Of a DNA stretch of 64,000 nt, positions 18,228 through 28,294 are shown in pieces. The stretch's first letter is position 1. Each line of letters opens with the position of its first letter. Source of the stretch: Pseudomonas quebecensis (GTDB taxonomy: Bacteria; Pseudomonadota; Gammaproteobacteria; Pseudomonadales; Pseudomonadaceae). The position numbers and the translations under genes were made by a program. The DNA is taken from NCBI RefSeq assembly GCF_026410085.1, contig NZ_CP112866.1, forward strand, positions 248,001-312,000. The letters are read 5' to 3'. The notes below the pieces were generated by a model. It was not told the origin of the DNA and searched no databases. It saw nothing but the letters and a program-made list of their open reading frames with translations.

Positions 18228-19493
18228 GTGAATCTGTTCACCTTGCGCCGTCCCGCGCCGAGCCTGGATGACCTGGTGCTCGAAGTGTCACCCGGTGAAC
18301 CGTCCGGTGATGCGCTGATGCCCACCGTCGCCAAGCCCCCGCAAGTATTCGTGCGCGGACAGGGTTCCTGGTTATGGGACAGTGACGACCGCGCCTATCT
18401 CGATTTCAGCCAGGGCAATGCCGCCAATAGCCTCGGCCACAGCCCACAGGTGCTGATCAAGGCGCTTGCCGACCAGACCCAGGCATTGATCAACCCCGGC
18501 ATGGCCCTGCACAACCGTACGCAACTCAGTCTGGTCGAACGCTTGTGCCATCGCACCGGCAGCGACCAGGCTTACCTGCTTAACAGCGGCGCGGAGGCGT
18601 GCGAGGCGGCGATCAAGCTGGCGCGTAAATGGGGCCAACTGCATCGCGGTGGGGCTTACCGCATCATCAGCGCGAGCAACGCGCGACACGGTCGCAGCTT
18701 CGCGGCGCTCGCGGCCTCCACCGGCGCCCAGGAAAACCGTTTCGAGCCGCAGTTGCCCGGCTTCAGCCACGTACCCTTCAACGACTTGCCAGCACTGCAC
18801 GCCGCCGTGGACGCCCAGACCGTGGCCATCATGCTTGAGCCGATCCAGAGTGCCGGAGTGGTGCCGGCGACCGAGCACTATCTTAAGGGCGTCGAACGGC
18901 TGTGCCGGGAATTGGGGATTCTGCTGATCCTCGACGAGGTGCAAACCGGCATGGGGCGTTGCGGGACGTTACTGGCCGAGCAGCACTATGGGGTGCGCGC
19001 CGACATCATCACCCTGGGCAAAGGCTTGGGCGGCGGTGTGCCGTTGGCGGCGCTGCTGGCGCGGGGTAACGCCTGTTGCTTCGACCTGGGCGAGCTGGAA
19101 GGCACCCATCATGGCAATGCGCTGATGGCGTCGGCCGGTGCCGCGGTGCTCAACAACGTGCTGGAGCATGGTTTTCTTGAGCACGTGCGTGAGTCCGGCC
19201 TCTATCTGGGCGAGGGCCTGGCGCGCCTGGCTTACCGTTATGACCATGGCGCACCGCGCGGCCAGGGCCTTCTATGGGGGCTGACGTTGTCGGAAGAATC
19301 CGCGGATGCGGTGGTCAATGCGGCTTTACATGAAGGCCTGATCCTCAGCGCCCCGCAGCCCGACTGCCTGCGCTTCACCCCCGCGCTGACCGTGAGCAAA
19401 AGCAACATCGACGAAATGCTCCTGCGCCTGGCCCGCGCTTTCTCCCGCGTGCGCACCGCGCAATTGCAATGCCGCAAAGGCATCGCTGTTTAA
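18228..19493 (+). CDS. Class III PLP-dependent aminotransferase (acetylornithine aminotransferase-like)
   Basis: The 421-residue protein belongs to the ornithine/acetylornithine/omega-amino acid aminotransferases. It shows YLDFSQGNAANSLGHSP, LLNSGAEACEAAIKLARKW, the LEPIQSAGVVP and LILDEVQTGMGRCG blocks, and the PLP lysine in ITLGKGLGGGVPLAA. The GTG start follows GGAGG at the right spacing. A related gene sits near rsmY in P. aeruginosa. The amino donor is not predictable from sequence; a role in arginine, GABA or polyamine metabolism is possible. A strong terminator follows. Confidence 0.88.
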   Translation: MNLFTLRRPAPSLDDLVLEVSPGEPSGDALMPTVAKPPQVFVRGQGSWLWDSDDRAYLDFSQGNAANSLGHSPQVLIKALADQTQALINPGMALHNRTQLSLVERLCHRTGSDQAYLLNSGAEACEAAIKLARKWGQLHRGGAYRIISASNARHGRSFAALAASTGAQENRFEPQLPGFSHVPFNDLPALHAAVDAQTVAIMLEPIQSAGVVPATEHYLKGVERLCRELGILLILDEVQTGMGRCGTLLAEQHYGVRADIITLGKGLGGGVPLAALLARGNACCFDLGELEGTHHGNALMASAGAAVLNNVLEHGFLEHVRESGLYLGEGLARLAYRYDHGAPRGQGLLWGLTLSEESADAVVNAALHEGLILSAPQPDCLRFTPALTVSKSNIDEMLLRLARAFSRVRTAQLQCRKGIAV

Positions 19494-19527
19494 CCCGATT
19501 TCCTGAACCGTCTCGCGGTATACGCAG

Positions 19528-19566
19528 CACCCCCAGCCTGATTTTTTTGGCTGGGGGTGTTTTTTT
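19528..19566 (+). terminator. Rho-independent terminator after the aminotransferase gene
   Basis: CACCCCCAGCC (19528-19538) and GGCTGGGGGTG (19549-19559) form an 11-bp perfect stem followed by seven T residues. Confidence 0.95.
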
Positions 19567-19674
19567 ACCTGATTGTTAACGCATGGCTCCGTGCCAGATC
19601 CCACTGAACCCTCACGAACACCCAAGGTCGATTAGCTACACGGCTCACACGAGCCGATTGATTGGAGCTGACCC

Positions 19675-19833
19675 ATGGATTTCATTCGCATCATCATCGC
19701 CATTCTGCTGCCGCCACTGGGGGTGTTTCTGCAAGTGGGCTTCGCCGGCGCGTTCTGGCTGAATATTCTGCTGACCCTGTGCGGTTACATCCCAGGCATC
19801 GTGCACGCGGTGTACATCATCGCCAAGCGTTAA
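19675..19833 (+). CDS. PMP3/YqaE family small membrane protein (UPF0057)
   Basis: The 52-residue peptide begins MDFIRIIIAILLPPLGVFLQ and consists of two hydrophobic helices with the family motif LLPPLGVFLQVG and the second block LNILLTLCGYIPGIVHAVYI. Members of this family are stress-induced plasma-membrane proteolipids linked to salt and cold tolerance. A GGAG ribosome site lies 8 bp before the ATG. The stop lies 5 bp from the convergent pqqE stop. Confidence 0.93.
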   Translation: MDFIRIIIAILLPPLGVFLQVGFAGAFWLNILLTLCGYIPGIVHAVYIIAKR

Positions 19834-19838
19834 GGCCC

Positions 19839-20990
19839 TCAGCCTTTCGCGATCAGGCGTGAGTTGCGCTCATTGCGAAAGGCCAGTTGCTCGATGGTCT
19901 GGGTGGCGTGTTCGGCTTCTTCCCGCGCCTTGAGGATGAGGCCGTGATGCTCGGACTTGCTGCACACCGGGTCGGCATTGCTGGCATCTCCCGTGAGCAT
20001 GAAGGCCTGGCAACGGCAGCCGCCGAAGTCCTTCTCTTTTTCGTCACATGAACGGCACGGCTCGGGCATCCAGTCGTAGCCGCGAAAGCGATTGAAGCCA
20101 AACGAGTCGTACCAGATGTGCTGCATGCTGTGGTCGCGCACATTGGGAAATTGCACCGGCATTTGTCGGGCGCCGTGACACGGCAGGGCAGTGCCGTCCG
20201 GCGTCACCGTCAGAAAGATACTGCCCCAGCCATTCATGCAGGCCTTCGGGCGTTCCTCGTAGTAATCCGGCGTCACGAAGATCAGTTTGCACGGGTGGCC
20301 TTCGGCTTCGAGCCTGGCGCGGTATTCATTGGTGATGCGCTCGGCGCGTACCAGTTGCTCCCGGGTCGGTAACAGGCCCACGCGATTGAGCTGCGCCCAG
20401 CCATAGAACTGGCAGGTGGCGAGTTCGACGAAGTCCGCTTCCAAGGCGATGCACAGCTCGATGATGCGGTCGATCTTGTCGATATTGTGCCGATGGGTGA
20501 CGAAGTTAAGCACCATCGGGTAGCCGTGTGCTTTCACCGCGCGGGCCATTTCCAGCTTTTGCGCGAAGGCCTTTTTCGAGCCGGCCAGCAGGTTGTTCAC
20601 CTGTTCGTCGCTGGCCTGGAAGCTGATCTGGATATGGTCCAGGCCGGCTTTCTTGAAGTCGCTGATCTTCTGCTCGGTCAGGCCGATGCCGGAGGTGATC
20701 AGGTTGGTATAGAAGCCTAGCCTGCGCGCCTCGCCGATCAGCTCGGCAAGGTCTTGTCGCACCAGCGGTTCACCGCCGGAAAACCCCAGTTGCGCGGCGC
20801 CCATCTCGCGGGCTTCGCGAAACACCTTGAACCATTGCTCGGTGCTCAGCTCTTTGCCCTGCTCGGCGAAGTCCAGCGGGTTGGAGCAGTACGGGCATTG
20901 CAGCGGGCAGCGGTAGGTCAGTTCGGCCAATAGCCAAAGCGGCAGGCCGATCGGCGGTTTTTCAGGCAAGGGTAATCCAGTGCTCTGCAC
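19839..20990 (-). CDS. pqqE: PqqA peptide cyclase (radical SAM with SPASM domain)
   Basis: PqqE cross-links the glutamate and tyrosine of PqqA. The 383-residue frame has the radical SAM motif [25 protein letters not shown], and a C-terminal SPASM region with clustered cysteines ([36 protein letters not shown]). I choose the GTG complementary to 20988-20990 (product [20 protein letters not shown]), which overlaps pqqD by 29 bp; longer in-frame starts would run through most of pqqD. It is the last gene of pqqFABCDE. Confidence 0.93.
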   Translation of the reverse strand: MQSTGLPLPEKPPIGLPLWLLAELTYRCPLQCPYCSNPLDFAEQGKELSTEQWFKVFREAREMGAAQLGFSGGEPLVRQDLAELIGEARRLGFYTNLITSGIGLTEQKISDFKKAGLDHIQISFQASDEQVNNLLAGSKKAFAQKLEMARAVKAHGYPMVLNFVTHRHNIDKIDRIIELCIALEADFVELATCQFYGWAQLNRVGLLPTREQLVRAERITNEYRARLEAEGHPCKLIFVTPDYYEERPKACMNGWGSIFLTVTPDGTALPCHGARQMPVQFPNVRDHSMQHIWYDSFGFNRFRGYDWMPEPCRSCDEKEKDFGGCRCQAFMLTGDASNADPVCSKSEHHGLILKAREEAEHATQTIEQLAFRNERNSRLIAKG

Positions 20991-21237
20991 GGGCGACCTC
21001 CATGAATTGCTCGATGTCGTCGCCCAGCTCAGGCACGCCGGGGAACTGTTCTTCGAGCGCGGCAATGATCGCCGCCACGTCGCGCTCTCCGTCGATCAAG
21101 CCACCAATCAGCGCGGCGCTGTCATTGAGCTTGATCATGCCTTCGGGGTAGAGCAACACATGGCCTTTCTGCGCGGGCTCGTACTGGTAGCGGTAGCCCT
21201 GGCGCCAGGTCGGTTTTCTGCTGCGATCAAAGCTCAT
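20962..21237 (-). CDS. pqqD: PQQ biosynthesis peptide chaperone
   Basis: PqqD binds the PqqA precursor peptide and presents it to PqqE (a RiPP recognition element). The 91-residue product shows the family pattern [20 protein letters not shown], then [20 protein letters not shown]. Its start overlaps the pqqC stop (ATGA). Confidence 0.95.
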   Translation of the reverse strand: MSFDRSRKPTWRQGYRYQYEPAQKGHVLLYPEGMIKLNDSAALIGGLIDGERDVAAIIAALEEQFPGVPELGDDIEQFMEVARAEHWITLA

Positions 21238-21986
21238 AGGGTGATCCCTTTATGCCACACCCGCTGGTCGGTCACGCTGTGGTACGGCGGGCGGTTCAGT
21301 TCGTAGGCCATGCTCATGGCGTCCAGCATGCTCCATAGGATATCCAGTTTGAACTGGAGAATTTCCAGCATGCGCTCCTGGCCTTCGCGGGTGGTGTAGT
21401 GCTGCAGGGTGATTGCCAGGCCGTGTTCCACATCGCGGCGGGCCTGGCCCAGGCGAGTGCGAAAGTACTCGTAACCGGCCGGATCGATCCACGGATAATG
21501 CTGCGGCCAACTGTCGAGGCGCGACTGGTGGATCTGCGGCGCGAACAGTTCGGTCAACGAGCTGCTGGCGGCTTCCTGCCAACTGGCGCGACGGGCGAAG
21601 TTGACGTAAGCGTCTACCGCAAACCGCACGCCGGGCAAGACCAGTTCCTGGGAGCGCAGTTGCTCGGGGTCCAGACCCACCGCCTGGCCCAGGCGCAGCC
21701 AGGCCTCGATGCCGCCGTCTTCACCCGGTGCGCCGTCGTGGTCGAGCAGGCGCTGGATCCACTCGCGACGTATCTCACGGTCCGGGCAATTGGCCAGGAT
21801 GGCGGCGTCTTTCAGCGGAATATTCACTTGGTAATAGAAGCGGTTGGCAACCCAGCCCTGGATCTGCTCGCGGGTGGCGCGGCCTTCATACATCGCCACA
21901 TGGTAGGGGTGATGGATATGGTAGAAGGCGCCCTTTGCCCGCAGGGCCTGTTCGAAGGCGTCGCGCGTCATTGGTATGTCAGTCAT
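21234..21986 (-). CDS. pqqC: Pyrroloquinoline-quinone synthase
   Basis: PqqC carries out the final ring closure and eight-electron oxidation that gives PQQ. The 250-residue all-helical protein has the substrate-binding histidines and arginines in [20 protein letters not shown], the motif [20 protein letters not shown], and [14 protein letters not shown]. It begins 11 bp after pqqB and overlaps pqqD. Confidence 0.96.
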   Translation of the reverse strand: MTDIPMTRDAFEQALRAKGAFYHIHHPYHVAMYEGRATREQIQGWVANRFYYQVNIPLKDAAILANCPDREIRREWIQRLLDHDGAPGEDGGIEAWLRLGQAVGLDPEQLRSQELVLPGVRFAVDAYVNFARRASWQEAASSSLTELFAPQIHQSRLDSWPQHYPWIDPAGYEYFRTRLGQARRDVEHGLAITLQHYTTREGQERMLEILQFKLDILWSMLDAMSMAYELNRPPYHSVTDQRVWHKGITL

Positions 21987-21997
21987 TTGGCTTGCTC

Positions 21998-22909
21998 CTA
22001 CAATTCAATGCTCATGCCGTCGTAAGCCACTTCCACATTGCGTCGCACCAGCTCGGCGCGCTCGGGGGAGTCTTCGTCGAGGATCGGGTTGGTGTTGTTG
22101 ATGTGGATAAGTACCTTGCGCTGCGTTGGCAACTGCTCAAGCACTTCCAGCATACCGCCGGGGCCGTTCTGTGCCAGGTGGCCCATCTCGCGCCCGGTGC
22201 GGGTGCCGACGCCCCGGCGTTGCATTTCGTCGTCGTCCCACATCGTGCCGTCCACCAGCAGGCAATCGCTGCCGGCCATGATGTCCAGCAACGGCGCATC
22301 GACCTTGCCCAGGCCTGGGGCGTAGAACAGTTTGCCGCCGGTGCGCAGGTCTTCGACGATCAGGCCGATGTTGTCGCCCGGGTGCGGGTCGAAGCGGTGC
22401 GGCGAGTAGGGCGGTGCCGCGCTGCGCAACGGCAGCGGGGTGAAACGCAGGTTGGGGCAGGACGGGATGGTGAAGCCGGCATCCAGTTCGATGCGGTTCC
22501 AGGCCAGGCCGCCGTTCCAATGGGTCAGCATCGTGAACAGCGGAAAACCGGTGCTCAGGTCTTCATGGACCATGTCGGTGCACCAGACTTGATGCGGGCA
22601 GCCTTCGCGCAGGCTCAGCAGGCCGGTGGTGTGGTCGATCTGGCTGTCCATCAGGATGATTGCGCTGATGCCGGTGTCACGCAGGGCGCGGCCCGGTTGC
22701 ATCGGCGCGAAGCCTTGCAGTTGCGCGCGAATATCCGGCGAGGCATTGCACAGCACCCAATTCACGCCATCGTCGGAGATTGCGATGGACGACTGGGTGC
22801 GCGCGTGGGCTCGTAGGCTGCCATCACGAAAACCTGCGCAGTTCACGCAATTGCAGTTCCACTGCGGGAAACCACCGCCGGCGGCGGAACCTAGAATCTG
22901 GACAAACAT
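21998..22909 (-). CDS. pqqB: PQQ biosynthesis metallo-hydroxylase PqqB
   Basis: PqqB is a metallo-beta-lactamase-fold protein that hydroxylates the PQQ intermediate tyrosine. The 303-residue frame begins [20 protein letters not shown] and contains the zinc site [19 protein letters not shown] and [13 protein letters not shown] place the start at the ATG complementary to 22907-22909; an ATG six codons earlier lacks the family N-terminus. Confidence 0.95.
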   Translation of the reverse strand: MFVQILGSAAGGGFPQWNCNCVNCAGFRDGSLRAHARTQSSIAISDDGVNWVLCNASPDIRAQLQGFAPMQPGRALRDTGISAIILMDSQIDHTTGLLSLREGCPHQVWCTDMVHEDLSTGFPLFTMLTHWNGGLAWNRIELDAGFTIPSCPNLRFTPLPLRSAAPPYSPHRFDPHPGDNIGLIVEDLRTGGKLFYAPGLGKVDAPLLDIMAGSDCLLVDGTMWDDDEMQRRGVGTRTGREMGHLAQNGPGGMLEVLEQLPTQRKVLIHINNTNPILDEDSPERAELVRRNVEVAYDGMSIEL

Positions 22910-22931
22910 GATCGCTCCATCAAGCAAAGCT

Positions 22932-22964
22932 CAAAACAAAAACGCCCCGGGCGAACCGAGGCGT
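22932..22964 (-). terminator. Attenuator hairpin between pqqA and pqqB
   Basis: On the minus strand ACGCCTCGG and CCGGGGCGT (plus-strand arms 22956-22964 and 22942-22950) form a 9-bp stem closed by TTCG, followed by TTTTTGTTTTG. It ends transcripts right after pqqA, so the peptide gene can be expressed far above the enzyme genes. Confidence 0.85.
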
Positions 22965-22980
22965 TGTCATACCCAGCCGA

Positions 22981-23055
22981 TTAACGGCTGGCGAAGTACA
23001 TGGTGACTTCGAAACCGATGCGCAGATCAGTGTAAGCAGGTTTGGACCAGGTCAT
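22981..23055 (-). CDS. pqqA: PQQ precursor peptide
   Basis: The 24-residue peptide (starting [14 protein letters not shown] and ending TMYFASR) supplies the glutamate (E16) and tyrosine (Y20) that become PQQ; the spacing E-x-x-x-Y is intact. GTAGGAGTAAGA provides an AGGAG ribosome site before the ATG. The gene is followed by an attenuator and preceded by a 159-bp gap after pqqF that may hold its own promoter. Confidence 0.96.
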   Translation of the reverse strand: MTWSKPAYTDLRIGFEVTMYFASR

Positions 23056-23214
23056 ATTCTTACTCCTACGAAGGGATGGGACGTTTACTACCAAGTAATA
23101 CATATAGTCCACCTCCAGTCGGAGATGTTCAGATGTGTGCGTGGGAATGTTACGCAATTCTTTTCAAGTTAGCGCTGTCTTGGTGGAAAAAGGCTGTTGC
23201 AGGGTTGGCAATGA

Positions 23215-25587
23215 TCAACCTTTAACCGTCCAGAGGTCCGTCGAAGGCGCGCCGTTGGCGACCCAGAGCCAGCCGCCGACGGCGTCCTTCAGGTGCTGGG
23301 CGGCATGCTGCAAATCGGCGTAGGTGCAGGCATATAGATGTTGCTGGAGGCGCTCCAGGTAATCCGACGGATGGCCCGCCAGGTGCGCATGCCACAGCAG
23401 TTCGGCTGCTTGCGATGTCGGCAGCGTGTCGACGTTGAATTGCTGCGCCAGGGCCGTGTTGCCCAAGTCTGTATCGCGCTCGATCAGCGTAGGCACTTGC
23501 GCCAGGAAACGGTGCAGGTGCTGCACAATTTCATCCAAAGACAGGTGCGGAGATTGCACACCAAACAACAGGCCGGTCTGCCCGTTGATCTGTCGGATAC
23601 CGCTGAACACGGCGTAGCCGATTTGCTGTTCCACCCGCAAGCGTTGGTAAAACGGCCCCTGCACCCGATGAACAAGCAGGCGCCATGCGGCTTCATCCGC
23701 CAGGGAAAGACTAGGTGTCGGGCAGAACAGCAACAACGCGGCTTCGCTGGCGTCGGTTTTAACTGCATGCCACACGCACTGACCGTTGAGGTCACGGGGT
23801 TGGCGCTCAATGCCCGCCGGTTGCCCCGGCAAGCCGGCGGCAGCTGTTTTTATCAGCGCCTCGCATGTTGCCGGCAAGCCTATACCCAGCCCATGCCAAC
23901 GGGCGGTATGCCAGGAAGCAGGCTGATGTGGGCGCTCGGCCGTGGTCTCTGCGCAGTATGCGGGCAATGCTTTAAGCAATGCGCGAATGGCGAGCGGTGG
24001 TGGCGTGGTGTCGGGTGTTGGGTGCGCCTGCGTAAGGCTTTGCGCCAACGCTTCGAGTACCTTCGGCATGAGCGCGTGAAGCCCGACCATGCTGATCCGC
24101 CAATCGTGGCCGGTCGTTTCAAACGTTAACGCCAGCCCAGCCTGGCGAGCGTTTTCGCTCAAGACGTGCAACGCACCTTCCAGTCCGGACGGCGCGGGTG
24201 AGTCAAACCGCCAGTTCAGGTACAACGCGCCTTCCTGGCGGTCTGTGGGTACAGCCTGGCTGATGAAGGTCAGCGCGGATGCTTCCCGGCGACCCCGCGA
24301 GCGGTCCTGGGCAAAGGTGCGCAAGCCGCGGTGGGCGCTGGTCTGGCCACGAATCAGGCCGGCACGCGGTTCTGTGTCGGAGGGGCGTAGGAAGGGGTTG
24401 TCGGGTGGCCGTTGCCACGTGTGCTTGGCGGCTGGCAGTTGCAGTGAATCCAGCAGCGTGTGCAGCGCCGCGATGCTGTGGTCTGACAGCGCTTCGCTGT
24501 CGTTGCGGGCCAGTGCCAGTGCGCCCTGGACCTGCCGCTGGCGCACGGTCAATCGGGCGAATTCTTCGCGCAGTGGCGTCCAGTCACTGTGTGCGAAAAA
24601 GCTCAGCCAATCGTGCAGCAAGGCTTCAACCGGTGTGACCGATTCGCCTGGCTGGTTGAGGGTAAAGTCGATATCCAACAGCGCCTGCCCGGCGAAGTGG
24701 TAGAGCACGCTGGCATGTAACGCGGTGGCCATGCCTTGGGCTTGCAGTTCAGCCAGCAGCCCGCCGGGCGCCGGGTTGTTGAGCCAGGTGCACAGAAACT
24801 CCAAGGTTTCGCGTGGCGCGTTGCAGGCGATGACGTGGTGCAGTTGCTGGCCGGCGACATGGCGATAAGCCTGGGGCTGGCCGTCCATCAGGGCCGGTGG
24901 TGCGGCCTGTGGATGTCCAGAGCCGGTGGGGATGATTTCGCCGAAGCGGTGCGCCAGGGCTTGGAGTTCGTCCAGCGGTTGGGGACCGGCCAGGCTCAAT
25001 GTCATCTGCCCACTCTGGTAGAACTGTGCGTGAAATGCTCGCAAGGCTTGCTGAAAGGCTTCCGTTTCGACCGGCAGGCTGTCCCGGTTGCCGGCATGGA
25101 AGTCCCGAAGCGGATGACCGTTCGCGACACCTTCGAGCAATGCCACTTGCTGCTGGGCCTTGGCATCCCTCGACCAGGCGACAAACTCTGCCTGCAGCAC
25201 TTCGCGCTCGCGTAGCTGATCGTCGAGTGCCAGGCGTGGTCGGGCGAGCATGTCCGCCAAGCGCTCCAGCCCTTGTGCAACGTTCGGCACCGGCAGTTCG
25301 AAGAAAAATTCGGTGATGCGCTCGCGGGTACTGGCGTTGACCTGTCCGCCATGCCGCTGCACGTAGGTCATCAGCCCTTCGCCTGTCGGAAAACGCTCGG
25401 TTCCCAGGAACAACAGGTGTTCCAGAAAATGCGCCAACCCCGGCCACGCCAAGGGCGCGTCATGACTACCGGCGGCCACCCGCACAACAGCGGCGCAGCG
25501 CTGTAAATGGGGCGCTGCGTGCAGGATGACACGCAGGCCATTGGCCAGAGTCAGAGTGGCAGAGTGAGGGTGGGCCGGGGCGGGCAT
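23215..25587 (-). CDS. pqqF: PQQ biosynthesis metalloprotease, M16 family
   Basis: PqqF is the M16 protease thought to free the cross-linked residues from modified PqqA. The 790-residue protein has the inverted zinc motif HXXEH in LAHFLEHLLFLGTERFP, followed by the downstream glutamate region near EREVLQAEF, and a degenerate C-terminal half as in all single-chain M16 members. I take the ATG complementary to 25585-25587, which follows TGGAAG; the ATG at 25617 has no ribosome site. Gene order FABCDE is that of fluorescent pseudomonads. Confidence 0.93.
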   Translation of the reverse strand: MPAPAHPHSATLTLANGLRVILHAAPHLQRCAAVVRVAAGSHDAPLAWPGLAHFLEHLLFLGTERFPTGEGLMTYVQRHGGQVNASTRERITEFFFELPVPNVAQGLERLADMLARPRLALDDQLREREVLQAEFVAWSRDAKAQQQVALLEGVANGHPLRDFHAGNRDSLPVETEAFQQALRAFHAQFYQSGQMTLSLAGPQPLDELQALAHRFGEIIPTGSGHPQAAPPALMDGQPQAYRHVAGQQLHHVIACNAPRETLEFLCTWLNNPAPGGLLAELQAQGMATALHASVLYHFAGQALLDIDFTLNQPGESVTPVEALLHDWLSFFAHSDWTPLREEFARLTVRQRQVQGALALARNDSEALSDHSIAALHTLLDSLQLPAAKHTWQRPPDNPFLRPSDTEPRAGLIRGQTSAHRGLRTFAQDRSRGRREASALTFISQAVPTDRQEGALYLNWRFDSPAPSGLEGALHVLSENARQAGLALTFETTGHDWRISMVGLHALMPKVLEALAQSLTQAHPTPDTTPPPLAIRALLKALPAYCAETTAERPHQPASWHTARWHGLGIGLPATCEALIKTAAAGLPGQPAGIERQPRDLNGQCVWHAVKTDASEAALLLFCPTPSLSLADEAAWRLLVHRVQGPFYQRLRVEQQIGYAVFSGIRQINGQTGLLFGVQSPHLSLDEIVQHLHRFLAQVPTLIERDTDLGNTALAQQFNVDTLPTSQAAELLWHAHLAGHPSDYLERLQQHLYACTYADLQHAAQHLKDAVGGWLWVANGAPSTDLWTVKG

Positions 25588-25635
25588 GGGCACTTCCAGA
25601 ACGTGGGGAGTGCCCATGCTAGCAAACCCGCGGGA

Positions 25636-26433
25636 TCAGGGCTTGTGCAGCGTGCCGTACAACTCGGGGCGGCGGTCGTGCAAATAGTCATTGGCGATGC
25701 GTGCGTCGAGGATTGCCTGGTGATCCACGGTGCCGACAATCAGGGCTTCATCCAGGCCTGCCAGGGCAATGCGCTCGCCATTCGGCGCTGCCAGGCTGCT
25801 TTGCCCGCAGTAGTGAATGTCCTCTTCGTTCCCGCAGTAGTTGGCATACGCCACGTAGCACTGGTTCTCGAACGCGCGCGCACGCACGGTAACGTCGGCG
25901 ATAAAGTCGAACGGCACCATATTGGCGGTGGGCACCAGGATCAGTTCAGCGCCGGCCAGGGCCAGGCGGCGGGCGTTTTCAGGGAACTCCAGGTCGTAGC
26001 AGATCAGCATCCCCAGCTTCCAGCCGTTGAGTTCCACCACCGGGAAATCATCCTCCCCGGCGCTGAACATCGAGTGGTCCAGGTCGCCGAACAAATGGGT
26101 CTTGCGGTAGTTGCACAGGCGCTGGCCGTTGGCGTCGATCAACTGCACGGCATTGTAGATATCCCCGTTTGCGGCGCGCTCCGGGTAGCCATAGAGGATG
26201 GCCAGGCGGGCGTTTTTCGCAAGCTCGGCAATCGCCTGCGCCGAGTCCCCGTCCTGCGCTTCGGCCAGGGCCCCGGCGGCTTCGGCACCGATGTTATAGC
26301 CGGTAAGAAACATCTCCGGCAGCACCAGCACATCGGCGCTGCCGGATGCCTCATGCGCCATGGTGTGCAGGCGCTTGAGGTTAGCCGCCACATCCAGCGG
26401 CAGGGGCGGGCATTGGTAGAGGGCGACACGCAT
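25636..26433 (-). CDS. davA: 5-aminovaleramidase-like carbon-nitrogen hydrolase
   Basis: This nitrilase-superfamily protein has 265 residues and the full catalytic triad: glutamate in LVLPEMFLTGYN, lysine in CNYRKTHLFGDLDH and cysteine in LGMLICYDLEFPENAR. The next gene upstream encodes a lysine 2-monooxygenase-like protein, so the substrate is probably 5-aminovaleramide, giving 5-aminovalerate. The order pqqF-davA-davB-Lrp regulator also occurs in P. putida as I recall it. Closely related enzymes have been described as R-stereoselective amidases, so the name depends on the context. Confidence 0.87.
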   Translation of the reverse strand: MRVALYQCPPLPLDVAANLKRLHTMAHEASGSADVLVLPEMFLTGYNIGAEAAGALAEAQDGDSAQAIAELAKNARLAILYGYPERAANGDIYNAVQLIDANGQRLCNYRKTHLFGDLDHSMFSAGEDDFPVVELNGWKLGMLICYDLEFPENARRLALAGAELILVPTANMVPFDFIADVTVRARAFENQCYVAYANYCGNEEDIHYCGQSSLAAPNGERIALAGLDEALIVGTVDHQAILDARIANDYLHDRRPELYGTLHKP

Positions 26434-26444
26434 GGCTTGGCTCC

Positions 26445-28148
26445 TTAATCGGCGAGGGCGATTGGCCCGATCTCGTCGAACACGTCACCTGGCCCTGGGT
26501 TTTCAGGATGAGTGCGGCCGCCGAAGTGATTCATGATGCCCCACACGGCATTCAACGAGGTCTGCACCGCGCCTTCCACCCAGGCGGGTGTCCAGGACAC
26601 ATCATCGCCGGCGATGAAAATCCCGCGTTGTTCGGCAGGCATGTCCTTTTGCATGAAGTGCGCGTACATGCGCTGGTTATAGCGATAGTGACCGGGCAGC
26701 GCGCCCTTGAAGGCACCGAGGAAGTGTGGATCGGCCTCCCAGGACACGGTGATCGGGTCGCCGATGATGCGGGCCTTGATATCGACTTTCGGGTAGATCT
26801 TGCTCAGCGCGTCGAGGGCCAGTTTCACCCGCTTATCGATTGGCTGCGGGAGCATTTTCAGTGCGTCGCTCATCCACGAGTACGACAGGCAGATCACGCC
26901 AGGCTTGTCGTCGCCGTTATCGAACAGGTAGGTACCGCGAGTCAGGCGATCGGTGAGGGTCATGCTCATCAGGTCGCGGCCCGTTTCAGGGTCTTTGTCT
27001 TTCCAGAACGGGCGGTCGACCATCACGAAGGTTTTCGAGGACTGCATGTAGCGGGTGCGGTCCAGGGCCATCCACATTTTTTGCGAGAACAGCGTTTCAT
27101 CGCACTCGATCTGGGTGGTCAGCAGCCAGCTCTGGCAAGTGGTGAGCACAGCCGCGTATTCGCGAGTATCGCCGTAGGTGTCGGTGACGGCAAAGCGGCC
27201 GTCGGCGGCGTGGGCAATGCGCTTGACCCCGGCCCGTGGCGCACCACGGTGCAGCGAACTGAGGCTGGTGCCCGCCGGCCAGTGGGCGCAACGCTGCGGC
27301 ACATGGCGCCAGATGCCCATGGGCACCTGGGCCACGCCGCCGACCACCAGATGCTGGTGATCGTCGCAGTTGGTCATCACCACGCGGAAGATCTCCAGCA
27401 TTGAGTTGGGGAAGTCCGAGTCCCAGCCGCCGGTGCCGAAACCGACCTGGCCGAACACTTCCCGGTGGTGGAACGACAACTTGGCGAAGGCTTTGGAGGT
27501 GGCGACGAAATCGTAGAAGGTGCGGTCGTCCCACAACGGCACCAGCTTATTCCACAGGGCCTTAAGGCGTGGCACGTCGCGGTCGCGGATGGCTTGCTGG
27601 ATATCGCCGAACTGCGAGCCGGCCTCCAACGCATCGGCCCAGGCGTCAGCCACTTCCTGAAACAGGGCCGGCAGATCCGACAGTTTCTGTGCGTAGTGGG
27701 TCTGGCCTTCGAGGTCGATCACGGTACTGCCGGAGGCGGGCGTCAGTGGGTTGGGGAATGGTTTGGTGTCCAGTCCCAGCTTGTCCACGTAGTGGTAGAA
27801 CGCGGTGGACGACACCGGGAAGCGCATGCCGCCGAGTTCGGCGATGATACCTTCGGCCCCTTCAAACGCCTGAGAGCGCAGGCGTCCGCCCATCTTCGAG
27901 GCTTCGTACACCACAGGTTTGAGGCCCAGCTTCATCAGCTCGTACGCCGCGACCAGCCCGGCGATGCCCGCCCCCACGATCGCCACTTCGGCGCCATGCT
28001 GTTCAGCCGGGATGCTGCCCAGGCCGGCGGGGTGTTCGATCCAGTCATCGAAGGCAAACGGGAAGTCCGGGCCAAAAATGGTGATGGGTTTTTTCCCGTC
28101 TGCGGGGTGGCGATGGGGCTTGCTGACAGTGCTCGACGGAATGCTCAT
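26445..28148 (-). CDS. davB: Lysine 2-monooxygenase-like flavin amine oxidase
   Basis: The 567-residue flavoprotein has the dinucleotide-binding motif VAIVGAGIAGLVAAYELMKLG with the following VVYEASKMGGRLRS, and IIAELGGMRFP. These are hallmarks of the lysine/tryptophan monooxygenase group of amine oxidases. It oxidatively decarboxylates L-lysine to 5-aminovaleramide. It lies 11 bp upstream of davA on the same strand, so the pair is an operon. Tryptophan 2-monooxygenase (auxin synthesis) is the main alternative, but the amidase partner and position favour lysine. Confidence 0.87.
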   Translation of the reverse strand: MSIPSSTVSKPHRHPADGKKPITIFGPDFPFAFDDWIEHPAGLGSIPAEQHGAEVAIVGAGIAGLVAAYELMKLGLKPVVYEASKMGGRLRSQAFEGAEGIIAELGGMRFPVSSTAFYHYVDKLGLDTKPFPNPLTPASGSTVIDLEGQTHYAQKLSDLPALFQEVADAWADALEAGSQFGDIQQAIRDRDVPRLKALWNKLVPLWDDRTFYDFVATSKAFAKLSFHHREVFGQVGFGTGGWDSDFPNSMLEIFRVVMTNCDDHQHLVVGGVAQVPMGIWRHVPQRCAHWPAGTSLSSLHRGAPRAGVKRIAHAADGRFAVTDTYGDTREYAAVLTTCQSWLLTTQIECDETLFSQKMWMALDRTRYMQSSKTFVMVDRPFWKDKDPETGRDLMSMTLTDRLTRGTYLFDNGDDKPGVICLSYSWMSDALKMLPQPIDKRVKLALDALSKIYPKVDIKARIIGDPITVSWEADPHFLGAFKGALPGHYRYNQRMYAHFMQKDMPAEQRGIFIAGDDVSWTPAWVEGAVQTSLNAVWGIMNHFGGRTHPENPGPGDVFDEIGPIALAD

Positions 28149-28294
28149 GGCTGACCTTACTGACGGCTCGGCGGGACGCGACCCGCTGAGTATAGGAAAA
28201 GATGGCAGCCAGTTTAGGCAGCGTTGCGCTCGTTAATAAGGCGCAATGTGTCGTCGAATTGGCTTCATTTCAGCAGATATGACGAAATCTTCGG

